From NCBI RefSeq assembly GCF_004804335.1, contig NZ_SRXY01000003.1, positions 186,001 to 250,000 on the forward strand: a DNA stretch of 64,000 bases, written 5' to 3'. The notes under the pieces are model-generated. The model ran no database searches and was not told the origin of the DNA. It worked only from the letters and a program-made list of their open reading frames with translations. Made by a program: the position numbers and the translations under genes. Source of the stretch: Pacificoceanicola onchidii (GTDB lineage: Bacteria > Pseudomonadota > Alphaproteobacteria > Rhodobacterales > Rhodobacteraceae). Of this stretch, positions 53,075-60,356 are shown piece by piece (position 1 is the first letter of the stretch; every line of letters begins with the position of its first letter).

Positions 53075-53146
53075 TTTCTTTGTGCCGGAAATATCCCGGG
53101 GTCCGGGGCCGAGCCCCGAATAAAAATTTTGTCCCGGCAAAATTTT
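53075..53146 (-). repeat. Composite 3'-end module: AT hairpin + GC hairpin + TATTTC/AAAGAA, copy g
   Basis: On the minus strand, 14 bases after the MFS stop, AAAATTTTG-CCGGGA-CAAAATTTT (53146-53123) forms a 9-bp AT hairpin followed by TATT. GGGGCTCGGCCCC comes next, then CCCCGGGATATTTCC and CACAAAGAAACGGG. The same AT hairpin occurs at 59792-59815 at the same place relative to the Bcp stop. It resembles a dual terminator in either direction. Confidence 0.8.
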
Positions 53147-53160
53147 CGCCCGCCTTGGGG

Positions 53161-54405
53161 TCAAACGGTGGCTTCGTCCTTGGGTCGCATGACCAGCCAG
53201 ATCAGCGCGCCACCGGCCAGCACAAGGAACGGCGCCATGGCGATATTCACCGCAACCCATCCTTGCTGCGCCGAGCCGCCAGAGCAGTTCATCAAACCGC
53301 CCGAGGCCAGCGAGGCAAAGGTTACGCCGCCGAACACCAGCAGGTCGTTCAGCCCCTGCATCCGTCCGCGCTCATGCGGCTCATGCGCGCCTGCCAGCAT
53401 GGTCGTGGCTCCGATGAAACCAAAGTTCCAGCCCAATCCCAGCAGGATCAGCGCGATGAAGAACTGTTCCAGCTCCACACCGGACAGCGCCACGGCACCG
53501 GCACCGGCCAGGATCACCAGGCCCGTCGCCACGATCTTTTCCACGCCAAAGCGCGCGATCAGGTGACCGGTAAAGAAGCTCGGCAGGAACATGGCGATCA
53601 CGTGGGCTGAAACCACATCGGCGGCATCGTTCTGTTCGAACCCGCAGCCCACAACCGCCAGCGGCGTCGAGGTCATCACGAGGTTCATCAAGGCGTAGGA
53701 CACCATGGCGCAGATCACCGCCACGGCGATGCGCGGCGTCTTGAGCAATTCCATCCGGGTCCGCCCGCGCGGCGCGTCTTCGGAAGGCTGCGGCGGTTTG
53801 GGGATGTCGAGCAACAGGAACAGTGCCGAGCCGATCACGTTCAGAGCAATCACAAACATGTAGATCCCGGCAAAGGCCGTCACCACCGCCGACGGGCTGT
53901 CAATCAGCCCGTTGCCAAGCTTGCCCAGCTGCGGGCCGACAAAGGCGGAGATGAGCCCGCCGGCCATGACGTAGGAAATCGCCTTGGGGCGGAATTCGTC
54001 CGAGGCGCTGTCGGCGGCGGCAAAGCGGTAAAAACCCTGCGCGGACATGTAGATACCGGTGCAGAGCGAGCCCAGCAGAAAGAGCGGGAAAGAGCCATAG
54101 AACAGTCCGGCAAAGCAGATGATCCCACCCACAGCGCCGCCCGCGGCCCCGGCCCAGAACCCGGCGCGGCGGCCGTGTTTCTGCATCAGGTTCGACAGCG
54201 GCGTCGCCGAAAGCATGGAGCCCAGCACGATCAGCGAGATCGGCAGCGTGGCAAAGCACGGGTTTGTGGTCAGCGCCTGACCGGCCAGCCCGCCGACGGT
54301 GAAAATCATCGGCATCTGCGCGCCAAGAATGGCCTGGGCAAGGACCAGAACGATCACGTTGCGGCGTGCGGTGCGGTCAGAGGATGAGGCGGTCGTGTCT
54401 GTCAT
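53161..54405 (-). CDS. Major facilitator superfamily transporter
   Basis: 414 residues, 12 predicted spans. N-terminal RRNVIVLVLAQAILGAQMPM and the inter-domain loop (KPPQPSEDAPRGRTRMELLKTP) are typical, with conserved loop-2-like NLMQKHGRRAGFW. Substrate unknown; no drug-efflux signature is clear. ATG at 54405 (MTDTTASSSDRTARR) is the likely start; an ATG two codons earlier gives MHMTDT. No ribosome site is evident, so it may be translated from a near-leaderless message. Its promoter overlaps the palindrome at 54459. Confidence 0.9.
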   Translation of the reverse strand: MTDTTASSSDRTARRNVIVLVLAQAILGAQMPMIFTVGGLAGQALTTNPCFATLPISLIVLGSMLSATPLSNLMQKHGRRAGFWAGAAGGAVGGIICFAGLFYGSFPLFLLGSLCTGIYMSAQGFYRFAAADSASDEFRPKAISYVMAGGLISAFVGPQLGKLGNGLIDSPSAVVTAFAGIYMFVIALNVIGSALFLLLDIPKPPQPSEDAPRGRTRMELLKTPRIAVAVICAMVSYALMNLVMTSTPLAVVGCGFEQNDAADVVSAHVIAMFLPSFFTGHLIARFGVEKIVATGLVILAGAGAVALSGVELEQFFIALILLGLGWNFGFIGATTMLAGAHEPHERGRMQGLNDLLVFGGVTFASLASGGLMNCSGGSAQQGWVAVNIAMAPFLVLAGGALIWLVMRPKDEATV

Positions 54406-54458
54406 ATGCATTGCGTATGATCTGTTGCAGACATGGGCAAGCCCCGGCGCAAAGCTTG

Positions 54459-54475
54459 GTACAATATAATTGTAC
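54459..54475. promoter_or_regulatory. Palindrome overlapping a consensus -10 between the MFS and cobK genes
   Basis: GTACAAT-ATA-ATTGTAC is a perfect 7-bp-arm palindrome in the divergent MFS/CobK-type region. The plus-strand TATAAT within it (54465-54470) is a perfect -10 consensus, so a protein bound here would block the polymerase. No suitable -35 stands out 17 bp upstream. A repressor site is the likeliest reading; the regulator is not encoded in the window. Confidence 0.65.
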
Positions 54476-54507
54476 ATGGCCCGCGCGCCGGATAGGTCTT
54501 GGGCATC

Positions 54508-55203
54508 ATGCGCAGGATCACCATCATTGGCGGCGCGGCGGAAGCACGCGATCTGGCCCGGGCCTTGCCCGGGGCGCGGGTGCTGTTGCCTGTCCCGGAA
54601 CGCACACCCGGCCCCTGGCCGCGCCCGGTCGAGGCGGGGCCGCTGCCCGACGGCTGGCTTGACGGCACGGACACGGTGGTTGAGGCCGCGCATCCCTGCG
54701 ACGACAAGACGGCCTTTGCCGTGGCCCGCGCCTGCCGCGCCGCCGGGGTGCACCATGTTCAGCTTGTGCGCCCGCCCTGGCGCGCCACCGCACGGGACAC
54801 CTGGGTTTCGCTCAAGGCGCCGCAGGACGCCGCGCTTGTGATCCCGCCTTCGGCGCATGTTCTGGTCACAACCGGCCGGGCGCTGCTGCCCGGACTGCGC
54901 AGGGTGCGGGCCACCTGTCTGGTTCGGCACATCGGCGCGCATCCCGGAGGCTACCCGCCATTGCCGCGCGCCCGGTATCTTTGCGGGGAAGGGCCGTTCA
55001 GCCTTGCGCATGAAATCGCCCTGATGCGCCGCGAGCGCATCGACTGGCTGCTGTTGCGCAATGCAGGCGGGCGTGGCAGCTGGCCCAAGCTTGAAGCCGC
55101 GCGCCACCTGCGCCTGCCGGTTGCCATGCTGGACCGCCCACGCCGACCGGACGGGCCGCGCGTGACATCGGTAGAGGAGGCTGTGCGGTGGATACAGCGC
55201 TGA
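54508..55203 (+). CDS. cobK: CobK/CbiJ-type precorrin-6A reductase
   Basis: 231 residues. The N-terminus RITIIGGAAEARDLARALP is the NAD(P)-binding start of CobK, and VVEAAHPCDDKTAFAVARAC is the conserved second motif of the family (D-A-T-H-P-F in classical members, here modified). It reduces precorrin-6A in cobalamin synthesis. No other cob gene is in the window. ATG at 54508 is preferred over a TTG three codons earlier. The C-terminus overlaps the alkA gene by 16 bp. Confidence 0.85.
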   Translation: MRRITIIGGAAEARDLARALPGARVLLPVPERTPGPWPRPVEAGPLPDGWLDGTDTVVEAAHPCDDKTAFAVARACRAAGVHHVQLVRPPWRATARDTWVSLKAPQDAALVIPPSAHVLVTTGRALLPGLRRVRATCLVRHIGAHPGGYPPLPRARYLCGEGPFSLAHEIALMRRERIDWLLLRNAGGRGSWPKLEAARHLRLPVAMLDRPRRPDGPRVTSVEEAVRWIQR

Positions 55204-55826
55204 ACGAACGGATCATCCGCGGTGACTCCTGCGTGGCGGAAGGTGCGGCCTGGCTGGCAGAGCGGCACCCCCGGTTCGCCTTTGCGCTGGATCAGACCGG
55301 CCCGCTGCCGCTGCGCCTGCGCCCGGACGGGTTTGGCCAGCTGCTTTCGGCCATTGTCAGCCAGCAGGTCAGCGTCGCCTCCGCCCGCGCGATCTGGGCC
55401 AAATTGGAGGCGGCGGGCATGGTCACGCCCGAGGCGATCCTCCGTGTCAGCGAAGAGGAGCTGCGCGGGCTTGGCCTCAGCCGCCAGAAGGCCGCTTATG
55501 CGCGCGCGCTCGCCGAGGCCGACATCAACTATGACGCACTGCGCGGCCTGCCAGCGGGCGAGGTGGTCAAAACGCTTGTGGCGGTCAAGGGCATCGGCAT
55601 CTGGACCGCCGAGATCTACGCCATGTTCAGCCTTGGCCGCGCAGACATCTTTGCGCCGGGCGATCTGGCCTTGCAGGAAGGCGCCCGCATCCTCTTTGCA
55701 CTGGACGAGCGGCCCAAGGAAAAGGCGCTGCGGCAAATGGCGGAGGACTGGAGCCCATGGAGATCGGTTGCGGCGCGCATCCTCTGGGCCTACTACCATG
55801 TCGAGAAAAACAGAGAGGGTATCTAG
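55188..55826 (+). CDS. DNA-3-methyladenine glycosylase 2 family protein (AlkA-like)
   Basis: 212 residues, GTG start overlapping the cobK 3' end. HhH-GPD motif VAVKGIGIWTAEIYAMFSLG followed by the catalytic aspartate in FAPGDLALQEGARI. The SAIVSQQVSVASARAIW segment is the family A-helix region. It removes alkylated purines. It is short and lacks the AlkA N-terminal domain, as many bacterial MagI/AlkA-type enzymes do. Confidence 0.92.
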   Translation: MDTALNERIIRGDSCVAEGAAWLAERHPRFAFALDQTGPLPLRLRPDGFGQLLSAIVSQQVSVASARAIWAKLEAAGMVTPEAILRVSEEELRGLGLSRQKAAYARALAEADINYDALRGLPAGEVVKTLVAVKGIGIWTAEIYAMFSLGRADIFAPGDLALQEGARILFALDERPKEKALRQMAEDWSPWRSVAARILWAYYHVEKNREGI

Positions 55827-56492
55827 GTGACAAGAGTGCTCAAGACCGGACGCAAAGGGCCGGTATCCGGTGAAATGCGGTCCTGCGTGGTGTTCCTGCA
55901 CGGCTACGGCGCCAACGGCGCAGACCTGCTCGGGCTGGCCGATCCTCTGGGAGAGCACCTGCCCGACACGCTCTTTGTCGCGCCCGATGCGCCTGAGGAC
56001 TGCGCAGGCTCGCCCATGGGTTTCCAGTGGTTCCCGATCCCATGGATTGATGGCTCATCCGAGGAAGAGTCGCGGGCGGGCATGGACCGCGCCGTCGACG
56101 ATCTGAACGCCTTCCTCGATGCCTTGATGGTCGACGAAGACCTCCTGCCCGAGCAGGTGGCGCTGGTCGGTTTCAGCCAGGGCACGATGATGAGCCTGCA
56201 CGTTGCCCCGCGCCGCGAGGACGAGTTGGCCGGGGTTGTCGGTTTCTCGGGCCGCCTGCTGGAGCCGGAGCTTTTGTCCGATGAAGTCGTCTCGCGCCCG
56301 CCGATCTTGCTCGTGCATGGCGATCAGGACGACGTGGTGCCGCCGCAATCCATGCCGCAGGCCGCCGAGGCGCTTCAGGGCGCAGGCTGGAAAGAGATCT
56401 ATGGTCACGTCATGGAAGGCACCGGCCACGGGATTTCCCCGGACGGGCTTGGCGTGGCGCTGGCGTTCTTGCGGGACAAATGCGGGTTTTGA
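55827..56492 (+). CDS. Carboxylesterase/phospholipase-type alpha/beta hydrolase
   Basis: 221 residues, GTG start two bases after the alkA stop codon's last base, so the gene is in the same transcript. Nucleophile S117 in VGFSQGTMMSLH, acid in HGDQDDVVP, histidine in TGHGISPDG and the oxyanion start LHGYGANGADLLGL: these fit the YpfH/EstB group (carboxylesterase, dienelactone-like). A specific substrate cannot be named. It is the last gene before the inverted-end element copy 3. Confidence 0.92.
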   Translation: MTRVLKTGRKGPVSGEMRSCVVFLHGYGANGADLLGLADPLGEHLPDTLFVAPDAPEDCAGSPMGFQWFPIPWIDGSSEEESRAGMDRAVDDLNAFLDALMVDEDLLPEQVALVGFSQGTMMSLHVAPRREDELAGVVGFSGRLLEPELLSDEVVSRPPILLVHGDQDDVVPPQSMPQAAEALQGAGWKEIYGHVMEGTGHGISPDGLGVALAFLRDKCGF

Positions 56493-56530
56493 GGGCGAGG
56501 GCCGCCTCCCGCTCGTTCGTTTCACCGCTA

Positions 56531-56696
56531 GCGCGGAATCAAGGCCGCAGGCTGCCGCGCTATCGACGGGCCGTTCCCGCGGCACGGCGATTGGGTTGAT
56601 GTATCGTGCCAAACCGGCCTAGCGCGCCAGTGGCCGGGATAAATCAAGGGGACCAAAGCGGGGATCGCCATACCACGGCCCGCCGATAGCGCGGCT
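56531..56696 (+). repeat. Dispersed inverted-end intergenic element, copy 3
   Basis: Same leader (GCGCGGAATCAAGGCCGCAG) and inverted ends as copy 2, here 21 nt (56554-56574 with 56676-56696) with one G-T-compatible mismatch. The internal sequence is related (GGCACGGCGATTGGGTTGAT and TAAATCAAGGGG). The small palindrome found beside copies 1 and 2 is absent. This is the main content of the 373-bp gene-free stretch 56493-56865. Confidence 0.87.
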
Positions 56697-56810
56697 TTCT
56701 CTCCGGATGAAGCGTTGGTCATTAGGCCCGGGTCGCGGTCACGGCGGAACGCGTACATCGTCTGCACAAGCCCCCAATAGAACCCCTCCCTCCCGACGTC
56801 CTCTAAACAA

Positions 56811-56842
56811 AGAAAAAAGCCGCCCTGTTGAACAGGACGGCC
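56811..56842 (-). terminator. Rho-independent terminator of the bactofilin gene
   Basis: On the minus strand GCCGTCCTGTTCAACAGGGCGGC makes a stem of about 10 bp with a TTCA-type loop, followed by TTTTTTCTTTG. It lies 24 bp after the bactofilin stop. Confidence 0.9.
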
Positions 56843-56865
56843 TTTCGCGAATGAGTTGAAAGCAC

Positions 56866-57369
56866 TCAGCCTTCTTGCGGTGCCGCAGGCGCTGCCGGGG
56901 CAGGCTTCTTGCCGCCGGAGAGCGGATCGTCCTGACGCTGCACGGAGCCTTCGAAGTGGGCACCGGACTCGATGGCGATGGTCTTGTGGATGATGTCACC
57001 CTCAACGCGCGCAGTGGCGGTCAGGCGGACTTTCAGGCCACGGACACGGCCCACGATGCGGCCGTTCACAACCACGTCGTCGGCGATCACTTCACCCTTG
57101 ATGGTTGCGCTCTCGCCGATGGTCAGCAAGTGGGCGCGGATGTCACCCTCAACCGTGCCTTCAACCTGAATGTCACCGGTGGTGCGGATGTTGCCGGTGA
57201 TGTGCAGATCGTTCGACAGCACGGAGGCCGGCGGCTTGGCCTTGGGCGCGGCGGGCTTGGCGAAATCGCCAGCCGGGGCGCGGGGCGCTTCTGCCGGGGC
57301 TGCGGGCTTTGCCGCGCCGGTGTCTTCGGCCTTGTTGCCGGGTTCATTGATTTTGCTTTTAGAAAACAT
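56866..57369 (-). CDS. Bactofilin (polymer-forming cytoskeletal protein)
   Basis: 167 residues. A Pro/Ala-rich flexible N-terminus (about 15-50) precedes the bactofilin beta-helix core: LHITGNIRTTGDIQVEGTVE, then GDIRAHLLTIGESATIKGEV and VNGRIVGRVRGLKVRLTATA. A flexible C-terminal tail follows. Bactofilins polymerise without nucleotide to scaffold envelope enzymes. Its start overlaps the M23 peptidase gene upstream (11 bp), the usual partnership. Confidence 0.95.
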   Translation of the reverse strand: MFSKSKINEPGNKAEDTGAAKPAAPAEAPRAPAGDFAKPAAPKAKPPASVLSNDLHITGNIRTTGDIQVEGTVEGDIRAHLLTIGESATIKGEVIADDVVVNGRIVGRVRGLKVRLTATARVEGDIIHKTIAIESGAHFEGSVQRQDDPLSGGKKPAPAAPAAPQEG

Positions 57370-58669
57370 CGTTCGCAGCCTTGATGTAGATCATCGGATT
57401 AACAGGTTTGCCGCCGACGCGGACCTCATAGTGAAGATGGGTCCCGGTCGACCGTCCAGTGTTCCCCATATCACCTACGCGCTGTCCACGCGAGACCCTT
57501 TGGCCAACCTTCACGCGAATTTTCGACAGGTGGGCGTAGCGGGTCTCGATGCCGAACTCGTGCTGGATCTTCACAAGACGGCCATAGCCGGAGGACCAGC
57601 CCGCAAAGGTGATCACACCATCAGCAGTAGAATAGATCGGGGTGCCATGCGGCGCGGCAAAGTCCGTGCCCGCATGCAACCGGCCCCAGCGATAGCCAAA
57701 GCCGGAGGTAAAGCGGAACGGATCCTTGAGCGGCGTCGCAAAAGGCGCTTTCTGCGCGGCGATCCGGTAGAGGTTCAACCGGTCCATCTCACCCAGAATG
57801 CGGTTGGCGCGCTTGGTGTCCTCGGACGGCTCTTCGCCGCGCGTGGAGAAGGAGAGGGGGGTCAGCGGGCCGCCCTGGCCGGAATAGCCCTTGCGCACCT
57901 GGCTCAGGATGCTGTCGGGATTCATGCCCGCCTTCTCGAACATCTTGTCGAGTGGCTTGACCGAAACCGTCATTGCCTCTTCGAGCTGGCGGAAGATGCG
58001 GTCGTTCTTGTCTTCCATCTGCTCGATCTCGGCCTGCATCTCTGCGGCGCGGATCAGTGCGGCCTGCGCATCGGCCACCACCTTGTCACGCTCTTCGGCG
58101 GTGCGGGCGAGCGCATCTGCGAGGAAATCCATGGTGCTGTCGCTCTGCCCGGCGGAGGCAACCTGCGTGCTGCCGGTCTCGATCTGCTCTTCCAGCGCGG
58201 CCAGCCGGTCAGACACCGCTTCGCGCTCTTTCATGGTTTCGCGCAGCGTGGCCTGAATGACGTCGATCCCTGTCGCCAACTCCCGGCCACGGGTCTCGCT
58301 TTCCAGAAGCTCGCTCTGCATCACGGAAATCTGGCGCAGCGCGGCGTTGAAACGTTCCTGCGCCGCCAAGGCCTCCCCGGCGCGCTTGTCACGTTCGGCG
58401 GACAGCGCATTCAGACGCTGCTGATAAGTCACCTGCTCGCGGCGCGCCTGTTCGCGGAAGTTGCCGGAGCCGATGGAGTCCATCAGCAAAATGGCGGTGG
58501 CGACAATGGTCCAGGCGACGATGACCGCAGAGCCTGCAAAGGCAAAAGCCTGCGTCTCGGGCCGAAGGCGAATGAAGCGGGTGTCGGTGTCTGATCGCAA
58601 GAACAGACGGCGTTCCGGAAAAAAGCGCTCGATCAGCGCATGAGTCTTGATAGCCAGACGTGTTCTCAC
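57359..58669 (-). CDS. M23-family (LytM-type) membrane-anchored peptidase
   Basis: 436 residues with a GTG start at 58669, which has AAGGG upstream; a longer frame to 58768 lacks one. Order: a basic N-terminus, one membrane span (AFAGSAVIVAWTIVATAILL, about residues 44-63), a coiled-coil region (about 70-260) rich in Glu, Arg and Ala, then an M23 domain with zinc ligands in RLHAGTDFAAPHGTPIY and THLHYEVRVGG. It is likely a periplasmic peptidoglycan hydrolase or an adaptor. Its overlap with bactofilin suggests it is recruited by that scaffold, a pairing known in other bacteria for cell-shape control. Confidence 0.92.
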   Translation of the reverse strand: MRTRLAIKTHALIERFFPERRLFLRSDTDTRFIRLRPETQAFAFAGSAVIVAWTIVATAILLMDSIGSGNFREQARREQVTYQQRLNALSAERDKRAGEALAAQERFNAALRQISVMQSELLESETRGRELATGIDVIQATLRETMKEREAVSDRLAALEEQIETGSTQVASAGQSDSTMDFLADALARTAEERDKVVADAQAALIRAAEMQAEIEQMEDKNDRIFRQLEEAMTVSVKPLDKMFEKAGMNPDSILSQVRKGYSGQGGPLTPLSFSTRGEEPSEDTKRANRILGEMDRLNLYRIAAQKAPFATPLKDPFRFTSGFGYRWGRLHAGTDFAAPHGTPIYSTADGVITFAGWSSGYGRLVKIQHEFGIETRYAHLSKIRVKVGQRVSRGQRVGDMGNTGRSTGTHLHYEVRVGGKPVNPMIYIKAANDVF

Positions 58670-58862
58670 CTGAACGCCCTTCTCAATTCCATCCCCATGG
58701 AAGAGGGGCTCCCCAAAGCCCACGATCCCACGAAGAAAGGGCTTATCCAGCCGGTCACATTTCCGCAAGCTTTTTGAATATGTGATTCGCGAACACGCGC
58801 GGTCTGTTGCGCAAATGGCGAAATTCCGCCGATATCCAACGGCTTCGGACCTGTTCTTTAGG

Positions 58863-59675
58863 TTAGGTCACCTCTGTGAGCGGCCAGTAGAAATCCGGCG
58901 GCAACCCGGCCTCGGCGCGCTTCTCCTCGTTGAAGGGCGGCTTCAGCGGGCCGTGGAAATAGGTCCGAACAAGCGCGTGAAAGACGTCCTTGGGGTCCTG
59001 TTCGTGCCGTCCGCACAGGAAGTGGAACCACTTGGAGCCATAGGCCACATGGCCAACCTCTTCGGAATAGATCACCTCCAGCGCTTCCACGGCGCGCGGC
59101 ACATTCCCTTTGCGAAAAATCTCGATCATGCCGGGGGTTACGTCCAATCCGCGTGCCTCCAGAACCATCGGCACCACCGCCAGACGCCCGTGCAGATCCT
59201 CCGCCGTATCCTCTGCCGCGCGCCACATGCCCGCGTGCGCCGGCAGTGCGCCGTAGAAACTGCCCAATTCCTCAAGACAATCGCACATCAGATTGAAATG
59301 CTTGCTTTCTTCATCCGCCGACTTGACCCAGTCGTCATAAAACCCGAGCGGCATCGGAATATGGGCAAACCGCGGGATGATGTCCCAATGCAGATCCACC
59401 GCATTGAGCTCGATATGCGCCACCGCATGCAGAAGCGCGATGCGCCCCTGCGGGCTGCCGGGCTTGCGCTTCGGCACCTTGCGCGGATCAAGAAGCTCCG
59501 GCTTTTCCGGCCGGGACGGGCGCAAAGGCGGCTCCGCGCGCCCGATCTCCAGCGTCTCACCCGCCTTGCGCGCGGCAAACCACAGCGCCGCATAAGCGCG
59601 CGACTTCGCCGTCTTCTCCCGGCCATCGGCGGTGGTCAGAACATCCACCGCCATCTCGCAAAGGCTCATCGCCAT
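58863..59675 (-). CDS. DUF455 family protein (ferritin-like)
   Basis: 270 residues. The four-helix-bundle metal-ligand pattern is seen as HAVAHIELNAVDLHWDI, KSADEESKHFNLM (E-x-x-H) and SEEVGHVAYGSKWF. It is a conserved protein of unknown function in many proteobacteria. Whether it oxidises a substrate is not known. The start at 59675 is near the AAAGAA end of a repeat module. The next minus gene upstream is Bcp. Confidence 0.85.
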   Translation of the reverse strand: MAMSLCEMAVDVLTTADGREKTAKSRAYAALWFAARKAGETLEIGRAEPPLRPSRPEKPELLDPRKVPKRKPGSPQGRIALLHAVAHIELNAVDLHWDIIPRFAHIPMPLGFYDDWVKSADEESKHFNLMCDCLEELGSFYGALPAHAGMWRAAEDTAEDLHGRLAVVPMVLEARGLDVTPGMIEIFRKGNVPRAVEALEVIYSEEVGHVAYGSKWFHFLCGRHEQDPKDVFHALVRTYFHGPLKPPFNEEKRAEAGLPPDFYWPLTEVT

Positions 59676-59688
59676 GTCGCATGCGTCC

Positions 59689-59815
59689 TTGTTTCTTTGG
59701 GCTTAAAATACCTCGGGGGTTCATCCCTGTCCGCAACGCGGCAAACGCTCCTGCGGAGCGTTTGTGGGATGGACGGGCAGCGCCCCGAACGAAAATTTTG
59801 TCCCGGCAAAATTTT
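59689..59815 (-). repeat. Composite 3'-end module, copy h
   Basis: Beginning nine bases after the Bcp stop on the minus strand: AAAATTTTG-CCGGGA-CAAAATTTT (59815-59792), then TTCGGGGCGCTGCCC, an AAACGCTC/GAGCGTTT hairpin (59743-59763), and finally CCCCCGAGGTATTTTAAGCC with AAAGAAACAAGG. It matches the copy at 53075-53146 over its AT hairpin and its end. Confidence 0.8.
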
Positions 59816-59824
59816 CCCCCGGCG

Positions 59825-60274
59825 TCAGAGCGCGCGCGCCGCCTCCAGAACCGCCTCGGCGTGGCCGGGCACTTTCACCTTGCGCCATTCGTGCACAATC
59901 GCGCCATCCGCGCCAATCAGAAACGTAGAGCGTTCGATCCCCATGAATTTTTTGCCGTACATGGATTTTTCCTTCCACACACCGAAATCCTCGGACAGGG
60001 TGCCGTGCTCGTCCGAGATCAGCGGCACCTCCAGCGCCTTTTTCTTCATGAATTTCTCGTGGCTGGCGATGCTGTCCTTGGACACGCCAAACAGCTTCAC
60101 CCCCAAAGCCTCGAAGTCCCCCTGCAGCGCGGTGAAGGCCTCGTTTTCCTTCGTGCAGCCCGAGGTGTCATCGCGCGGGTAGAAAAACAGCACGAAGGCC
60201 GTGCCCTTCAGCCCGCTCAGCGAAACTTCGCCATTTGTTGCGGGCAAGGTAAAATCAGGTGCCATTTGCGTCAT
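59825..60274 (-). CDS. Thiol peroxidase / peroxiredoxin of the Bcp family
   Basis: 149 residues. The peroxidatic cysteine is in DDTSGCTKENEAF, with the P-x-x-x-T/S-x-x-C environment conserved (FYPRDDTSGCTKE). The resolving cysteine normally five residues later is absent (N-E-A-F follows), so it is likely a 1-Cys or atypically resolved form. It reduces peroxides with a thiol donor. The ATG at 60274 follows AAGGAG at nine bases; MAPDFTLP at 60265 is an alternative start. Confidence 0.92.
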   Translation of the reverse strand: MTQMAPDFTLPATNGEVSLSGLKGTAFVLFFYPRDDTSGCTKENEAFTALQGDFEALGVKLFGVSKDSIASHEKFMKKKALEVPLISDEHGTLSEDFGVWKEKSMYGKKFMGIERSTFLIGADGAIVHEWRKVKVPGHAEAVLEAARAL

Positions 60275-60356
60275 CGGTGGGTGTCTCCTTGCGAGGCTTG
60301 CGATAAGGTAAGATCAGATCAGACCACAAGAATAAACCCCAGAGGCCGCAGGTCCA

